DNA from: WJKK01 sp964638225 | GTDB lineage: Bacteria > Patescibacteriota > WWE3 > UBA101185 > UBA10185 | Reading direction: 5' to 3' | NCBI GenBank assembly: GCA_964638225.1 | Contig: CAZWYL010000001.1 | Location: forward strand, 1 to 64,000 | DNA: 64,000 bases | Part shown: piece after piece, positions 1-8,246 of the stretch | Position numbering within the stretch: position 1 is the stretch's first letter | Layout of the letters: the number at the start of each line of letters is the position of its first letter | Program-made: the position numbers and the translations under genes | Notes under the pieces: model-generated | Told to the model about the DNA's origin: nothing | Database searches by the model: none | The model's input: the letters and a program-made list of their open reading frames with translations, nothing else

Positions 1-613
1 AATCTAAAGGTAAGACTTCCAAAGCATTTTGAAAAACTTCTTCGGGCATCCCCTCTGCATCAATCACCTTTACTAAACCTTTCTTTCTGTAAAAATCAAT
101 TACCTCTTTTGTCTCCGTGTAGTAAATGTTAAGCCTTCTGGTAACTGCCTCTTCAGTATCATCTTCCCGCTGAATTAATTCACCCTCACACTCTTTCAAC
201 TGTTCTTTAGGCAGGGTATAAATATTATAGGTTTTCCCATCTGAAGTACACTTTCTACGTCCGGTTATTCTTTTTATGGAAGTTTCTCTGGATATGTCAA
301 GAACTATTACCACATCGGGTTCGGGATCAAAAGTATTGACATCTAACATACGACGGCACCATCCATCCAAAATAAACCCTTCCTGACAGTCGGGTTTACT
401 GAGACGATCTTTAATCAAAGATGCAGCTATATGTAAAGGAACCAGCTCACCTGAACTCATGGCTGTCTGAATAGCTTCATAATAAGAGTTATCTTTTGAA
501 ACCTGTCTAAAAACTTCTCCTAAAGATACAAAAGGGAGCCCCAAGCGCTCGCTTAACATAGATCCTATAGTGCCTTTACCGGAACCTTGTGGTCCCATTA
601 TAAATATTTTCAT
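1..613 (-). CDS. adk: Adenylate kinase (3' end outside window)
   Basis: Adenylate kinase, AMP + ATP to 2 ADP, cytosolic. The frame starts at ATG 613 and is still open at base 1, giving 204 visible residues of roughly 210-215. The P-loop GPQGSGKGT is at residues 7-15. The LID region reads GRRKCTSDGKTY and later KECEGELIQREDD: only two of the four zinc-LID cysteines are kept, one position is Asp and one Leu, so the LID may not hold zinc in the usual way. Transcribed after secY and ybaB; adk next to secY is the usual spc-operon order. Start lies 3 nt from the ybaB stop. Confidence 0.95.
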   Translation of the reverse strand, partial: MKIFIMGPQGSGKGTIGSMLSERLGLPFVSLGEVFRQVSKDNSYYEAIQTAMSSGELVPLHIAASLIKDRLSKPDCQEGFILDGWCRRMLDVNTFDPEPDVVIVLDISRETSIKRITGRRKCTSDGKTYNIYTLPKEQLKECEGELIQREDDTEEAVTRRLNIYYTETKEVIDFYRKKGLVKVIDAEGMPEEVFQNALEVLPLD

Positions 614-616
614 AGA

Positions 617-880
617 CTACAGATCTAACCCAAGTTCAGACAACTGGCCCCTCATCTTCTTCTGAACTTCTTTATCAACAGATTTCATTGCTGAATTTAT
701 AAGCTTAAGAAGATCTTTCTGTTCTTCGCCATCAATAAGGATTTTCTCAATTCTCTTATCGCCTCTGATAACAACCCCAATATTTCTGGACTCTTCAGAG
801 ACATAAATTTCTTCTAATTGTTTTTGGATTTTTGATTGAGCTTTACGAAGCTCATTCATTTTTTTTACTTTATCAAACAT
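617..880 (-). CDS. ybaB: YbaB/EbfC family nucleoid-associated protein
   Basis: Small DNA-binding protein of the YbaB/EbfC family, 87 residues against about 100-110 in most bacteria. It has the family pattern: an N-terminal charged helix (residues 1-25), a short beta segment around residues 33-50 (NIGVVIRGDKRIEKILID), then a C-terminal helix. It sits between secY and adk, an insertion relative to the common secY-adk-map order. A TATAAT 10 nt before the start suggests its own promoter with a very short leader. Family assignment rests on size and pattern; its exact role here is unknown. Confidence 0.8.
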   Translation of the reverse strand: MFDKVKKMNELRKAQSKIQKQLEEIYVSEESRNIGVVIRGDKRIEKILIDGEEQKDLLKLINSAMKSVDKEVQKKMRGQLSELGLDL

Positions 881-890
881 AACGGAATCT

Positions 891-896
891 ATTATA
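891..896 (-). promoter_or_regulatory. Candidate -10 box before ybaB
   Basis: A perfect TATAAT on the minus strand ends 10 nt before the ybaB ATG, in the 130-bp gap after secY. No convincing -35 was found. It may let ybaB-adk be transcribed apart from the spc operon. Confidence 0.4.
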
Positions 897-1010
897 GCAC
901 TAGAACAAGTTAATAATTAAATCTAAGCCTCCTCTAAACCTTTATAAAATATTGCAGCTCCTAATAACACTAGTTAAACCCAAATCTAAAAATCTTCATA
1001 AATAAACGAA

Positions 1011-2267
1011 TCACAAGTAGCTGCTATAATCCTGACTAACTTGTAAAGACTCAATCTGTCTCACTGTATCAAGAACAACAGATACTACAATTAAAAGACC
1101 TGTTCCACCCACCGAAAAACCTTCTAAATTCAGCACACTACCTATTATAAAAGGTAATACAGCAATCAAACCTAAAAAAGTAGCACCCCAGAAAGTTAAA
1201 CGCGAAACAATCCCACCTAAATACCTAGCTGTAGACTTTCCTGGCCGGATTCCTGGAATAAAACCGCCGCGTTTTTTAATGTCTTCTGAAATTTTCTCTG
1301 GGTCAAACTGAACGGAAGTATAGAAATAAGTAAAACTAAAAACTAGTAGAAAATAAAATAAATTATAAAGAAGAGCGTTTTGATTGAAATTGGCAAATAA
1401 AAAGTTGCCTATTTTAACTAAAAATTCATTCCCCGAGGCCTGAAGAGGACTGCTTATCAACGAAGGAACAGAAACTAATGATACTGCAAAAATTATAGGA
1501 ATAACTCCAGCTTGGTTAATTTTCACAGGAAGGTAGTTAGTCACTTTTGTAGAGCGATTCCCACGTCTACCATATTCTATAGGAATATTGCGTGTACCTT
1601 CGTTAACCATTACAACACCAACAATGACCAATAAAGACAAAATTATAAAAAGCAGTGAAGTAAGTGATTCATCCGGTGAAAAACCATAAACAAATTGAAG
1701 AGCGCCTGTGGGCAGCCTGCTAATTATTCCAACAAAGATAAGGACAGAAACTCCATTGCCCAAGCCATATTCACTAACCAAATCTCCTACCCAGGTAAGA
1801 AGCATGGTACCGCCAATTAAAGTAGCCACGAAAAGAGCTATGCTGAAAAAATCAGTAAAGGCTAAAACACCTTGCTGACGACTAAGCAAAAAATACATTC
1901 CGTAAGCTTGAACAAATCCCAATGGTAAAGTCAAAAGCTTAGTGTACATATTTAGTTTCTCGCGACCATATTCACCCTCCTTGGAAAGCTCTTCAAAGCT
2001 AGGAATCATCATTGTTAAAAGCTGAATAATAATTGAAGCATTAATGTAAGGCCCCACTCCTAAAGTAACGATTGAAAAATTACGAAAGGCGCCGCCGCTA
2101 AACAAGTCAAGAATGCCTAAAACACGGCTTTGTTCAAGAAAAGCCTTTATTGTAGCTGTATCAACTCCAGGAACCGGAATATGGGCTAATAAACGGAAAA
2201 TAGCAATAATAAATAGAGTAAATAAAAACTTCCTTCTTATTTCTAAATTCTTTAAAACTTTAAGCAT
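1011..2267 (-). CDS. secY: Preprotein translocase subunit SecY
   Basis: Channel subunit of the Sec translocon in the cytoplasmic membrane, 418 residues, normal length. About ten hydrophobic segments are seen. Family landmarks: ALLHIPVPGVD-like RLLAHIPVPGVD near residue 25, the plug-region motif DLFSGGAFRNFSI near residue 55, NEGTRNIPIEYGRR in the middle and the cytoplasmic loop FDPEKISEDIKKRGGFIPGIRPG. ATG 2267 overlaps the end of rplO by 8 nt, which implies translational coupling. Last ribosomal-operon gene before ybaB-adk. Confidence 0.97.
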   Translation of the reverse strand: MLKVLKNLEIRRKFLFTLFIIAIFRLLAHIPVPGVDTATIKAFLEQSRVLGILDLFSGGAFRNFSIVTLGVGPYINASIIIQLLTMMIPSFEELSKEGEYGREKLNMYTKLLTLPLGFVQAYGMYFLLSRQQGVLAFTDFFSIALFVATLIGGTMLLTWVGDLVSEYGLGNGVSVLIFVGIISRLPTGALQFVYGFSPDESLTSLLFIILSLLVIVGVVMVNEGTRNIPIEYGRRGNRSTKVTNYLPVKINQAGVIPIIFAVSLVSVPSLISSPLQASGNEFLVKIGNFLFANFNQNALLYNLFYFLLVFSFTYFYTSVQFDPEKISEDIKKRGGFIPGIRPGKSTARYLGGIVSRLTFWGATFLGLIAVLPFIIGSVLNLEGFSVGGTGLLIVVSVVLDTVRQIESLQVSQDYSSYL

Positions 2268-2709
2268 TTAAGATTTCGGAACCGGACTTTTCAATTTTAG
2301 ATTTGGCGGCTTTAGACATCAGGAAATTCTCGAATTTTAATTCCTTTTTTAATTCACCATTTGCGAGAATTTTAACCCCGTGGCGAGGAACTGATTTTAT
2401 TATCCCTTCTTCTATAAGCTTTCTTGGTGTTACAGTAGTACCCTTCCTAAAAGAATTAAATATCTCTAAGGGAACTGCGGCTATCTTTTTTGAACGGGGA
2501 TTTTTAAAACCACCAATTTGAGGAAGCCTTTTGTAAAGAGGTGTTTGTCCTCCTTCAAAACCAATCGGAACACTGCCGCCACTTCGGGATAGCTGCCCTT
2601 TTTTACCTTTACCTACAGTATGCATACCCTTACCACTTCCGCGCCCCCGGCCAATCCTCTTTGCCGGTTCTCTAGTTCCTTTTTGTTTTTTTAGTTCACT
2701 TAAATCCAT
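2260..2709 (-). CDS. rplO: 50S ribosomal protein L15
   Basis: Large-subunit protein uL15, 149 residues. The N-terminal basic, glycine-rich extension carries the signature GRGRGSGKGMHTVGKGKKGQ (residues 20-39), followed by GFEGGQTPLYKRLPQIGGF. It comes directly after rpsE; in most bacteria the L30 gene (rpmD) lies between S5 and L15, but here only 7 bp separate them, so L30 is missing from this place. Confidence 0.97.
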   Translation of the reverse strand: MDLSELKKQKGTREPAKRIGRGRGSGKGMHTVGKGKKGQLSRSGGSVPIGFEGGQTPLYKRLPQIGGFKNPRSKKIAAVPLEIFNSFRKGTTVTPRKLIEEGIIKSVPRHGVKILANGELKKELKFENFLMSKAAKSKIEKSGSEILNA

Positions 2710-2716
2710 ATCTTTA

Positions 2717-3169
2717 TTATTCTCTTAACTTTTTCAGTGCCTTTATAGTACATCTAACATTTGAAATCTTGTTATTGCTTCCCAGCATCTTGGCAGAAGC
2801 ATTCTTAACTCCCGCTAACTCTAAAACCGTTCTTACAGCTCCTCCTGCTATTAAACCTGTTCCTTCGGGTGCGGGCTTGATAAGAACACTAGCGCCGCCA
2901 TATTTAGCTTTGACCTCGTGTGCAATAGTATCGTCTGTGGTTCTTACTTCTCCGATATCGGAGTGAGCCTTCTTAATTGACTTTTTAATTGCACCAACTA
3001 CATCCTTTGATTTAGCGAGACCGGTTCCAATTTTTCCTTTCTTATTACCTATAACGACAAGCGCAGTGAAGGCCATTTGATCGCCTCCTTTAGTCTTTTT
3101 TGAAACACGACGAATATCTACCACCTTTTCTATATACTCTTTTTCCTGTTTATAACCTCTTCTAGCCAT
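2717..3169 (-). CDS. rpsE: 30S ribosomal protein S5
   Basis: Small-subunit protein uS5, 150 residues, slightly short through a trimmed N-terminus. It has the double-stranded-RNA-binding region (VDIRRVSKKTKGGDQMAFTA near residue 17) and the C-terminal fold with KPAPEGTGLIAGGAVRTVLE near residue 98. Start ATG 3169 is 2 nt after the rplR stop. The next gene is rplO with no rpmD between. Confidence 0.97.
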   Translation of the reverse strand: MARRGYKQEKEYIEKVVDIRRVSKKTKGGDQMAFTALVVIGNKKGKIGTGLAKSKDVVGAIKKSIKKAHSDIGEVRTTDDTIAHEVKAKYGGASVLIKPAPEGTGLIAGGAVRTVLELAGVKNASAKMLGSNNKISNVRCTIKALKKLRE

Positions 3170-3170
3170 T

Positions 3171-3530
3171 TTAAAATTTTAATCCTCCCTCTCGGGCACC
3201 TTCTGCTAACTTTCTTACTCTACCATGATATTTATAAGAGCCTTTATCAAAGATAACTTCTTCAATACCTCTATCTAAAGCTCGCTCTGCTAAAATCTTT
3301 CCTAGTTCATGTGCAGCTTTGCTTTTCTGATCCATTTCTGAATGAATCTTCTTAGAAACATCATCAACGGTAACTAAAGTATTTCCTTTAAGGTCATCTA
3401 TTAGCTGGGCATAAACATATTTATTAGACCGAAACACGGAAAGTCTGGGCTTTTCTTTCGTACCAAAAATATCTGCACCAGAACGTGTCTTGCGTCTTTC
3501 TTCGGCTGTCTTAATGTTTACTTTACTCAT
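3171..3530 (-). CDS. rplR: 50S ribosomal protein L18
   Basis: Large-subunit protein uL18, which binds 5S rRNA; 119 residues from ATG 3530. An upstream TTG at 3557 would add nine residues and overlap rplF, while ATG 3530 gives the usual length and begins 8 nt after the rplF stop, so I prefer 3530. Landmarks: KPRLSVFRSNKYVYAQLIDD, the C-terminal FDKGSYKYHGRVRKLAEGAR and the final GGLKF. Confidence 0.95.
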   Translation of the reverse strand: MSKVNIKTAEERRKTRSGADIFGTKEKPRLSVFRSNKYVYAQLIDDLKGNTLVTVDDVSKKIHSEMDQKSKAAHELGKILAERALDRGIEEVIFDKGSYKYHGRVRKLAEGAREGGLKF

Positions 3531-3537
3531 AAATTTT

Positions 3538-4083
3538 TTATACCGGGCCGGCTCCAACTAAAGATTTACCTGGCTTTCTTCTAACGACTTCATCAATATA
3601 TTTAATACCTTTCCCTTTATAGGGCTCGGGCTTTCTTAACTTTCTTATACGTGCCGCTGTCAAACCTACCAACTGCTTATCAATGCCCACAACTTTTATA
3701 TTCTTATTATCAGGTACTTCAAATTCTATTCCCTTAGGGGCCTTAAATTCTACGGGGTGGGAAAAACCCAAAGTTAGAGAAAGGTCTTTCCCTTCTTTCT
3801 TAACTCGATAACCCACTCCCACTAACTCGAGCTCTTTAGAATAACCTTCTACCACACCATGCGCAGCGTTAGCTAAAAGTGCTCTGGTTAAACCCCAAAA
3901 TGCAGATGTGGCGTCTTTTTTTGGCTTTACTATAAGTATGTTATCCTCTAGCTCTAATTTCATATCCTCTCTTACCACTAAATCCAAAGTTCCCTTGGGG
4001 CCTTTAACAGTAACGTTGGATCCTTTGATCTGAACTTCAACACCTTTGGGTAATTCAATTGGTTGTTTTCCTATTCTTGACAT
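3538..4083 (-). CDS. rplF: 50S ribosomal protein L6
   Basis: Large-subunit protein uL6, 181 residues, two repeated L6 domains. Starts MSRIGKQPIELPKGV as usual; the second domain ends with RKPEPYKGKGIKYIDEVVRR, the conserved C-terminal signature that contacts 23S rRNA helix 97. It starts 1 nt after rpsH ends. Confidence 0.97.
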   Translation of the reverse strand: MSRIGKQPIELPKGVEVQIKGSNVTVKGPKGTLDLVVREDMKLELEDNILIVKPKKDATSAFWGLTRALLANAAHGVVEGYSKELELVGVGYRVKKEGKDLSLTLGFSHPVEFKAPKGIEFEVPDNKNIKVVGIDKQLVGLTAARIRKLRKPEPYKGKGIKYIDEVVRRKPGKSLVGAGPV

Positions 4084-4084
4084 A

Positions 4085-4480
4085 TTACCAAACCTTACAA
4101 ATTAACTCCCCTCCTAAGCGCTTCTTTCGGGCCTCTTGGCCAGACATAACACCTCGAGAGGTTGAAACAACTAATAAACCATAGCCGCCTCTAACAGGTA
4201 AAAGCTCTTCTGCCTTCTTATAAATTCTTCTGCCCGGTTTTGAAAGTCTCTTTAAATCCATTAGAACGGGCAATTCCTTGTCATCGTAAGAGAGATCTAT
4301 ATGAAGCCCTTTATACGTCTTGTTAGGAAATTTAAATACTTTCACATCTTCTACAAATCCATGTTTCTTAAGTACTAGCGCAATTTCTTCCAATTGCCTA
4401 GAATAAGGAGTTTCAACACTAGGCTTATTTATCAAATAAGCATTTTTAATTGTACTTAATAAATTTGCTATTCTATCCAT
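4085..4480 (-). CDS. rpsH: 30S ribosomal protein S8
   Basis: Small-subunit protein uS8, 131 residues. N-terminal MDRIANLLSTIKNAYL and the C-terminal block RGGYGLLVVSTSRGVMSGQEA with final GGELICKVW are characteristic. In other bacteria S8 represses the spc operon by binding mRNA near rplE; I did not find a clear copy of that site. Confidence 0.97.
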   Translation of the reverse strand: MDRIANLLSTIKNAYLINKPSVETPYSRQLEEIALVLKKHGFVEDVKVFKFPNKTYKGLHIDLSYDDKELPVLMDLKRLSKPGRRIYKKAEELLPVRGGYGLLVVSTSRGVMSGQEARKKRLGGELICKVW

Positions 4481-4484
4481 ATTA

Positions 4485-4670
4485 TTACCAACTTGCTTTC
4501 TTTACTCCGGGTAGAACCCCTTTGTGAGCAAGCTCCCTAAAACACTTCCTGCAGATTTTAAACCTTCTCATGTAACCACGAGGATTGCCGCAAAGTTCAC
4601 AACGGTTATATTCTCTGACATCAAATTTTTTATCTTTTTTATGTTTTTCTATTAAAGCTTTTTTAGCCAT
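4485..4670 (-). CDS. rpsN: 30S ribosomal protein S14, zinc-binding type
   Basis: Small-subunit protein uS14, 61 residues: the short, zinc-binding (C+) form. The zinc knuckle is CELCGNPRG then CRKC (cysteines at about 24, 27, 40 and 43), and the C-terminus is GVLPGVKKASW. It sits between rplE and rpsH in the standard spc position, 2 nt after rplE. Confidence 0.97.
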   Translation of the reverse strand: MAKKALIEKHKKDKKFDVREYNRCELCGNPRGYMRRFKICRKCFRELAHKGVLPGVKKASW

Positions 4671-4672
4671 AT

Positions 4673-5221
4673 TTATTCTTTCTCTTTCAAAGGAAAGCCT
4701 AATTTCCTAAGAAGAAGCTCGCTTTGCTCCTTATTTCCTGCACTAGTAGTTATATTAATTTGCAAATTTCTGCTCTCCTTAACCTCATTAGGATTAACTT
4801 CGGGAAATATCGTATGATCCTTTAGACCAATAGAATAATTCCCGTCCTCATCAAAAGCTTCACGACTTAGTCCTCTAAAGTCTCTAACTCGAGGTAGAAC
4901 GATATTAACAAGTTTATCAATGAAAGCCCACATCTTTTCCCCACGTAGTGTAGCAGAAATTCCAACAATGTCACCCTTTTGCACCTTAAAACCTGAAACA
5001 GCTTTTCTAGCGATACTGTACTGTGGTACTTGCCCAAGTAAATCTGTTAGTTCTTTTTTAAAAGATTCCACTGCTTCGCGGCTGTCCCTAAACTCTCCTA
5101 TTCCTGCATTTACTGAAATCTTGATAATCCTAGGTGCAGCCATGGGATTCTCCAAATCCAGTTCTTTAACAAGCTCGGGTTGTACTTTTTCTTTATATAT
5201 CTTTTCTAATCTTTCAGCCAT
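4673..5221 (-). CDS. rplE: 50S ribosomal protein L5
   Basis: Large-subunit protein uL5 (5S rRNA contact, central protuberance), 182 residues from ATG 5221. Another ATG at 5239 overlaps rplX, but the AGGAG contained in that stretch lies 10 nt before ATG 5221 and so decides the later start. Landmarks: NPMAAPRIIKISVNAGIG, RGEKMWAFIDKLVNIVLPRVRDFRGL and GLKDHTIFPEV. Confidence 0.96.
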   Translation of the reverse strand: MAERLEKIYKEKVQPELVKELDLENPMAAPRIIKISVNAGIGEFRDSREAVESFKKELTDLLGQVPQYSIARKAVSGFKVQKGDIVGISATLRGEKMWAFIDKLVNIVLPRVRDFRGLSREAFDEDGNYSIGLKDHTIFPEVNPNEVKESRNLQINITTSAGNKEQSELLLRKLGFPLKEKE

Positions 5222-5222
5222 C

Positions 5223-5543
5223 TTAATTTTGCTCCTCATCTATAATTTTTCCACTCTTTTTCGAAATACGAACCTTTTTTCCATTCTCAAACTTAAAACC
5301 AATTCTAGAAACATTGTCAATGCTGTCATCAAAATACATAACATTAGATGCATCAATAGGTTTCTCAATATCAATTATTCCCCCCTCTTCTGAAACCTGT
5401 CCGGGCTTAACATGTTTTCTCACTTTATTCACTTCTTCAACTATCAAGGTATTATGTGGTTTTAAAACCTTCAAAACCTTTCCTATTTTACCCTTATCCT
5501 TACCCGATATTACTTTTACTTTGTCTCCACTTCTTATTTTCAT
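5223..5543 (-). CDS. rplX: 50S ribosomal protein L24
   Basis: Large-subunit assembly-initiator protein uL24, 106 residues. The KOW motif is at the start (KIRSGDKVKVISGKDKGKIG, residues 2-21), then EEVNKVRKHVKP and the C-terminal RIGFKFENGKKVRISKKSG. Its stop is 1 nt before the rplE ATG. Confidence 0.96.
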   Translation of the reverse strand: MKIRSGDKVKVISGKDKGKIGKVLKVLKPHNTLIVEEVNKVRKHVKPGQVSEEGGIIDIEKPIDASNVMYFDDSIDNVSRIGFKFENGKKVRISKKSGKIIDEEQN

Positions 5544-5546
5544 AAA

Positions 5547-5915
5547 TTACCAAACCTCCTTGGCTAAAGATACAATCTTTGTGTAGCCTCTTTCTCTTAG
5601 TTCTCTTGCAACTGGACCAAAGACACGAGTTCCCAGCATATTACCTGCTTCATCTACTACAATGGCTGCATTATCCCCAAAGCGTATGTAACTACCGTCC
5701 TTTCGACGACTTTCCTTCTTGGTCCTAACTATCACAGCTCTAACAATGGAGTGATCCTTAACCAAACCTGTAGAAGAAGCTCCTTTAACTGCACAGGTAA
5801 CTACATCTCCTAAACCTACCGATTGTCTTTTAGAAGAACCGGGAAGACCGATGACTTCCAATTTCTTTGCCCCCACATTATCTGCGGGTTTTATCGTTGT
5901 CCCAAAAGGAATCAT
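5547..5915 (-). CDS. rplN: 50S ribosomal protein L14
   Basis: Large-subunit protein uL14 at the subunit interface, 122 residues, standard length. Landmarks: the N-terminal MIPFGTTIKPADNVGAKKLE, the region VKDHSIVRAVIVRTKKESRR, and the conserved GTRVFGPVARELRERGYTKI near the end. Confidence 0.97.
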   Translation of the reverse strand: MIPFGTTIKPADNVGAKKLEVIGLPGSSKRQSVGLGDVVTCAVKGASSTGLVKDHSIVRAVIVRTKKESRRKDGSYIRFGDNAAIVVDEAGNMLGTRVFGPVARELRERGYTKIVSLAKEVW

Positions 5916-5917
5916 GC

Positions 5918-6157
5918 TTAATCCTCCTCAACTATCTCCTTTACCAACCAAGTAACTTCCTTACTAATGGGTCTAGTTTCTTCTATCAATACCGTATCGT
6001 CGATTTTCACACCAATCTCATCTCGCGCCTTATATCTCCTGGTTCTCGTAATAGTTTTAGTGTAGACAGGATGTTTTTTTATCATATCTACAGCCACCAC
6101 AACTGTCTTTTGCATTTTATCTGATACTACTTCACCTTTTAATACTTTTTTAGGCAT
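5918..6157 (-). CDS. rpsQ: 30S ribosomal protein S17
   Basis: Small-subunit protein uS17, 79 residues from ATG 6157. A longer frame begins at a non-ATG codon at 6202, but a GAGGGG sits just upstream of ATG 6157 and that start gives the family length. It overlaps rpmC by 8 nt. Landmarks: LKGEVVSDKMQKTVVVAVD, HPVYTKTITRTRRYKARDE and the C-terminal IEETRPISKEVTW. Confidence 0.95.
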   Translation of the reverse strand: MPKKVLKGEVVSDKMQKTVVVAVDMIKKHPVYTKTITRTRRYKARDEIGVKIDDTVLIEETRPISKEVTWLVKEIVEED

Positions 6158-6350
6158 TTTCTTCCCCTCTCTTCTCGTTAATGACAGTGAGAATTCTAGC
6201 ACAGTCTTTCTTCAAAAGCTTTATCTTTTGAACATCATTTTCTTTTTCTTTAATTAAATCAATTTTATATTTTTCCAATTCCTTCTTGGTATCTTCCAGA
6301 AGCTTTTGTAATTGTTTAATACTCTTTTTTCTTAATCCATCGGCATGCAT
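6150..6350 (-). CDS. rpmC: 50S ribosomal protein L29
   Basis: Large-subunit protein uL29, 66 residues from ATG 6350. An AAGGAG ends 10 nt before this ATG, inside the rplP tail, which decides the start. The protein is a two-helix hairpin, rich in Lys and Glu, with the usual ending DCARILTVINEKRG. Confidence 0.93.
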   Translation of the reverse strand: MHADGLRKKSIKQLQKLLEDTKKELEKYKIDLIKEKENDVQKIKLLKKDCARILTVINEKRGEENA

Positions 6351-6354
6351 AATA

Positions 6355-6932
6355 TTATTTCTCCTTGAAAACATCAGAACTAACTATCTTGGTTTTAACT
6401 GAAATTTTATCTGAAGCTCTCCTTAAAGCCTGCTTTGCCAAATCTTCAGAAACCCCCGCTATCTCAAACAAAATTGTTCCGGGTTTAACAACCGCAGCAT
6501 AGTGGTCTGTAGGAGATTTTCCCTTTCCCATACGAGTTTCATTTGGCATTTTAGCAATGGGCTTATCGGGAAAAATTCTTATCCAAATCTTTCCGGTTCT
6601 CTTAGTNNNNNNNNNNNNNNNNNNNNNNNNNNNNNNNNNNNNNNNNNNNNNNNNNNNNNNNNNNNNNNNNNNNNNNNNNNNNNNNNNNNNNNNNNNNNNN
6701 NNNNNNTAGCAATGGGCTTATCGGGAAAAATTCTTATCCAAATCTTTCCGGTTCTCTTAGTGCGGTGCGTTATAGCCTTCCTAGCAGCCTCAATCTGACG
6801 TGAGGACAAATAACCGGACTCCAAAGACTTTAGACCAAAGTCACCAAAATTAACCATAGAACCCCTAAGAGCAATCCCCTTATTTTTTCCTCTCATTTTT
6901 GAGCGATATTTAACTCTTTTTGGTAATAACAT
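6355..6932 (-). CDS. rplP: 50S ribosomal protein L16, broken only by an assembly gap
   Basis: Large-subunit protein uL16, which contacts the A- and P-site tRNAs. The frame is cut by 100 N (6607-6706). Removing the N run plus one copy of the flanking 55-bp duplication leaves 423 nt, exactly 140 residues, in one frame from ATG 6932 to the stop at 6355. Landmarks on the two sides: MLLPKRVKYRSKMRGKNKG at the start, GKIWIRIFPDKPIA at the junction, and RMGKGKSPTDHYAAVVKPG after it. A GAGGAG is 10 nt before the ATG. The gene is very likely intact in the organism. Confidence 0.95.
6552..6761. other. Assembly gap: 100 N between two copies of the same 55 bp
   Basis: Bases 6552-6606 and 6707-6761 are identical (55 bp) and enclose 100 N. 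This is what results when two contigs that overlap by one k-mer are placed end to end with a fixed gap. The true distance is probably minus 55, not plus 100. Confidence 0.93.
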
Positions 6933-6936
6933 AATT

Positions 6937-7569
6937 TTAAATCTCCTCTTCTCCTTTATAAATCCAAACTTTAATCCCAATAGTGCCAAACAACATTTTA
7001 CAGTGGTGTTGTGCATAATCAATATTCGCTCTCAAGGTCTGAGTAGGAATTGAACCCTCAGAATAAACTTCTGAACGAGCAATTGTATTACCTCCGCTTA
7101 AAACTCCAGAAATACGAATCTTAATCCCTTTCGCGCCCTTATCCATAGCCGAACGTATAGCAGACTTAATTACTCTACGATAGGGCATCCTTCTTTTAAT
7201 CTGCCTGTCTAAATACTCAGCTACCAATTTAGCCTCTAGTTCTGGGGTCTTAATCTCCTCAACTGTAAGTTTAATTTTTGCATCCGTTAAATCTCTTAAA
7301 TCTTTCTCTAGCTGCTGAATTCCCGAACCCTTTCTACCTATTACAAGGCCAGGGCGAGAAACTTTAAGCGTAATATCTATCTCCTTTACTTCCCTCTCTA
7401 TAATGATTTCCTTTAATCCTGCTGTTGAAAGCCGCGCAGAAAGAAATTGTCTAATCTTATGATCCTCTAAAGCATGATCAGCGTAGCTATCCCTCTCGGA
7501 AAACCAATTCGATCTCCAAGGTTTGGATATTCCTACTCTAAAACCATAAGGATGTATCTTCTGACCCAT
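6937..7569 (-). CDS. rpsC: 30S ribosomal protein S3
   Basis: Small-subunit protein uS3, 210 residues, at the mRNA entry channel. Starts MGQKIHPYGFRVGI as usual; the KH domain has its GxxG loop as GRKG at residues 78-81 (PGLVIGRKGSGIQQLE); C-terminal domain with RRMPYRRVIKSA and GIKIRISGVLSGG. ATG 7569 shares one base with the rplV stop (TAATG). Confidence 0.97.
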   Translation of the reverse strand: MGQKIHPYGFRVGISKPWRSNWFSERDSYADHALEDHKIRQFLSARLSTAGLKEIIIEREVKEIDITLKVSRPGLVIGRKGSGIQQLEKDLRDLTDAKIKLTVEEIKTPELEAKLVAEYLDRQIKRRMPYRRVIKSAIRSAMDKGAKGIKIRISGVLSGGNTIARSEVYSEGSIPTQTLRANIDYAQHHCKMLFGTIGIKVWIYKGEEEI

Positions 7570-7937
7570 TACTTATTCTCCCTTTCCGACAAACCTACTA
7601 CTAAATGTGCTGTTCTTTTTAAAATCGGATTAACTCTTGAACGGGCAACAATACGAGCCCTTTTCATTGTGGGCCCCGGGGACACCTGTGCGTCTTCCAC
7701 ATAAAGATTAGCGGGATTAAGCTTATTGTTGTGTAGTGCGTTAGCCTCTGCAGACTTTAAAGTCTCTAAAAACAGATCTGCGGCCTTAGATTGGTGAAAA
7801 GCTAAAGTAACTTTTGCATCCTCTAAATCTTTTCCGCGAATCATATCAGCAATAACACGCGCTTTTTTAACAGTTGTACGCGCATATTTGTTCTTTGCAT
7901 ATACTTGTGCTTTTTTATCTTGTTTATTTTTCTTCAT
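7569..7937 (-). CDS. rplV: 50S ribosomal protein L22
   Basis: Large-subunit protein uL22, lining the exit tunnel; 122 residues from ATG 7937. A longer frame reaches 7970, but a purine-rich GGAAGGA site precedes ATG 7937 at a suitable distance, and that start gives family length. Overlaps rpsS by 14 nt. Landmarks: KYARTTVKKARVIADMIRGK, the tunnel-loop region AQVSPGPTMKRARIVARSR and the final HLVVGL. Confidence 0.94.
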   Translation of the reverse strand: MKKNKQDKKAQVYAKNKYARTTVKKARVIADMIRGKDLEDAKVTLAFHQSKAADLFLETLKSAEANALHNNKLNPANLYVEDAQVSPGPTMKRARIVARSRVNPILKRTAHLVVGLSERENK

Positions 7938-8235
7938 AGAACGATCCTTCCTTCTCTTTCTTCTTCTCAACTAGTTTCTTGGATGAGTGTCCCCTAAATG
8001 TGCGTGTTGGAGCAAACTCCCCAAGCTTATGACCCACCATTGGTTCTGTTATAAAAACTTCAATGTGTTTTCTTCCGTTATGTACCGCTAAAGTCAGACC
8101 CAACATATCGGGAATTACAGTAGATCTTCGAGACCAAGTCTTAATAGGCTCTCTACTATTTTCTTTCTTGGCCTTTTTAACTTTTTTTAGTAATTTTTCG
8201 TCTATAAACGGTCCTTTTTTTAATGATCTAGCCAT
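7924..8235 (-). CDS. rpsS: 30S ribosomal protein S19
   Basis: Small-subunit protein uS19, 103 residues; slightly long because of a Lys/Glu-rich C-terminal tail (KKLVEKKKEKEGSFYEEK) that overlaps the rplV start. Landmarks: MARSLKKGPFIDEKLLKK, KTWSRRSTVIPDMLGLTLAV, FITEPMVGHKLGEFAPTRTF and GHSS. Confidence 0.97.
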   Translation of the reverse strand: MARSLKKGPFIDEKLLKKVKKAKKENSREPIKTWSRRSTVIPDMLGLTLAVHNGRKHIEVFITEPMVGHKLGEFAPTRTFRGHSSKKLVEKKKEKEGSFYEEK

Positions 8236-8246
8236 ATTATTTCCTC

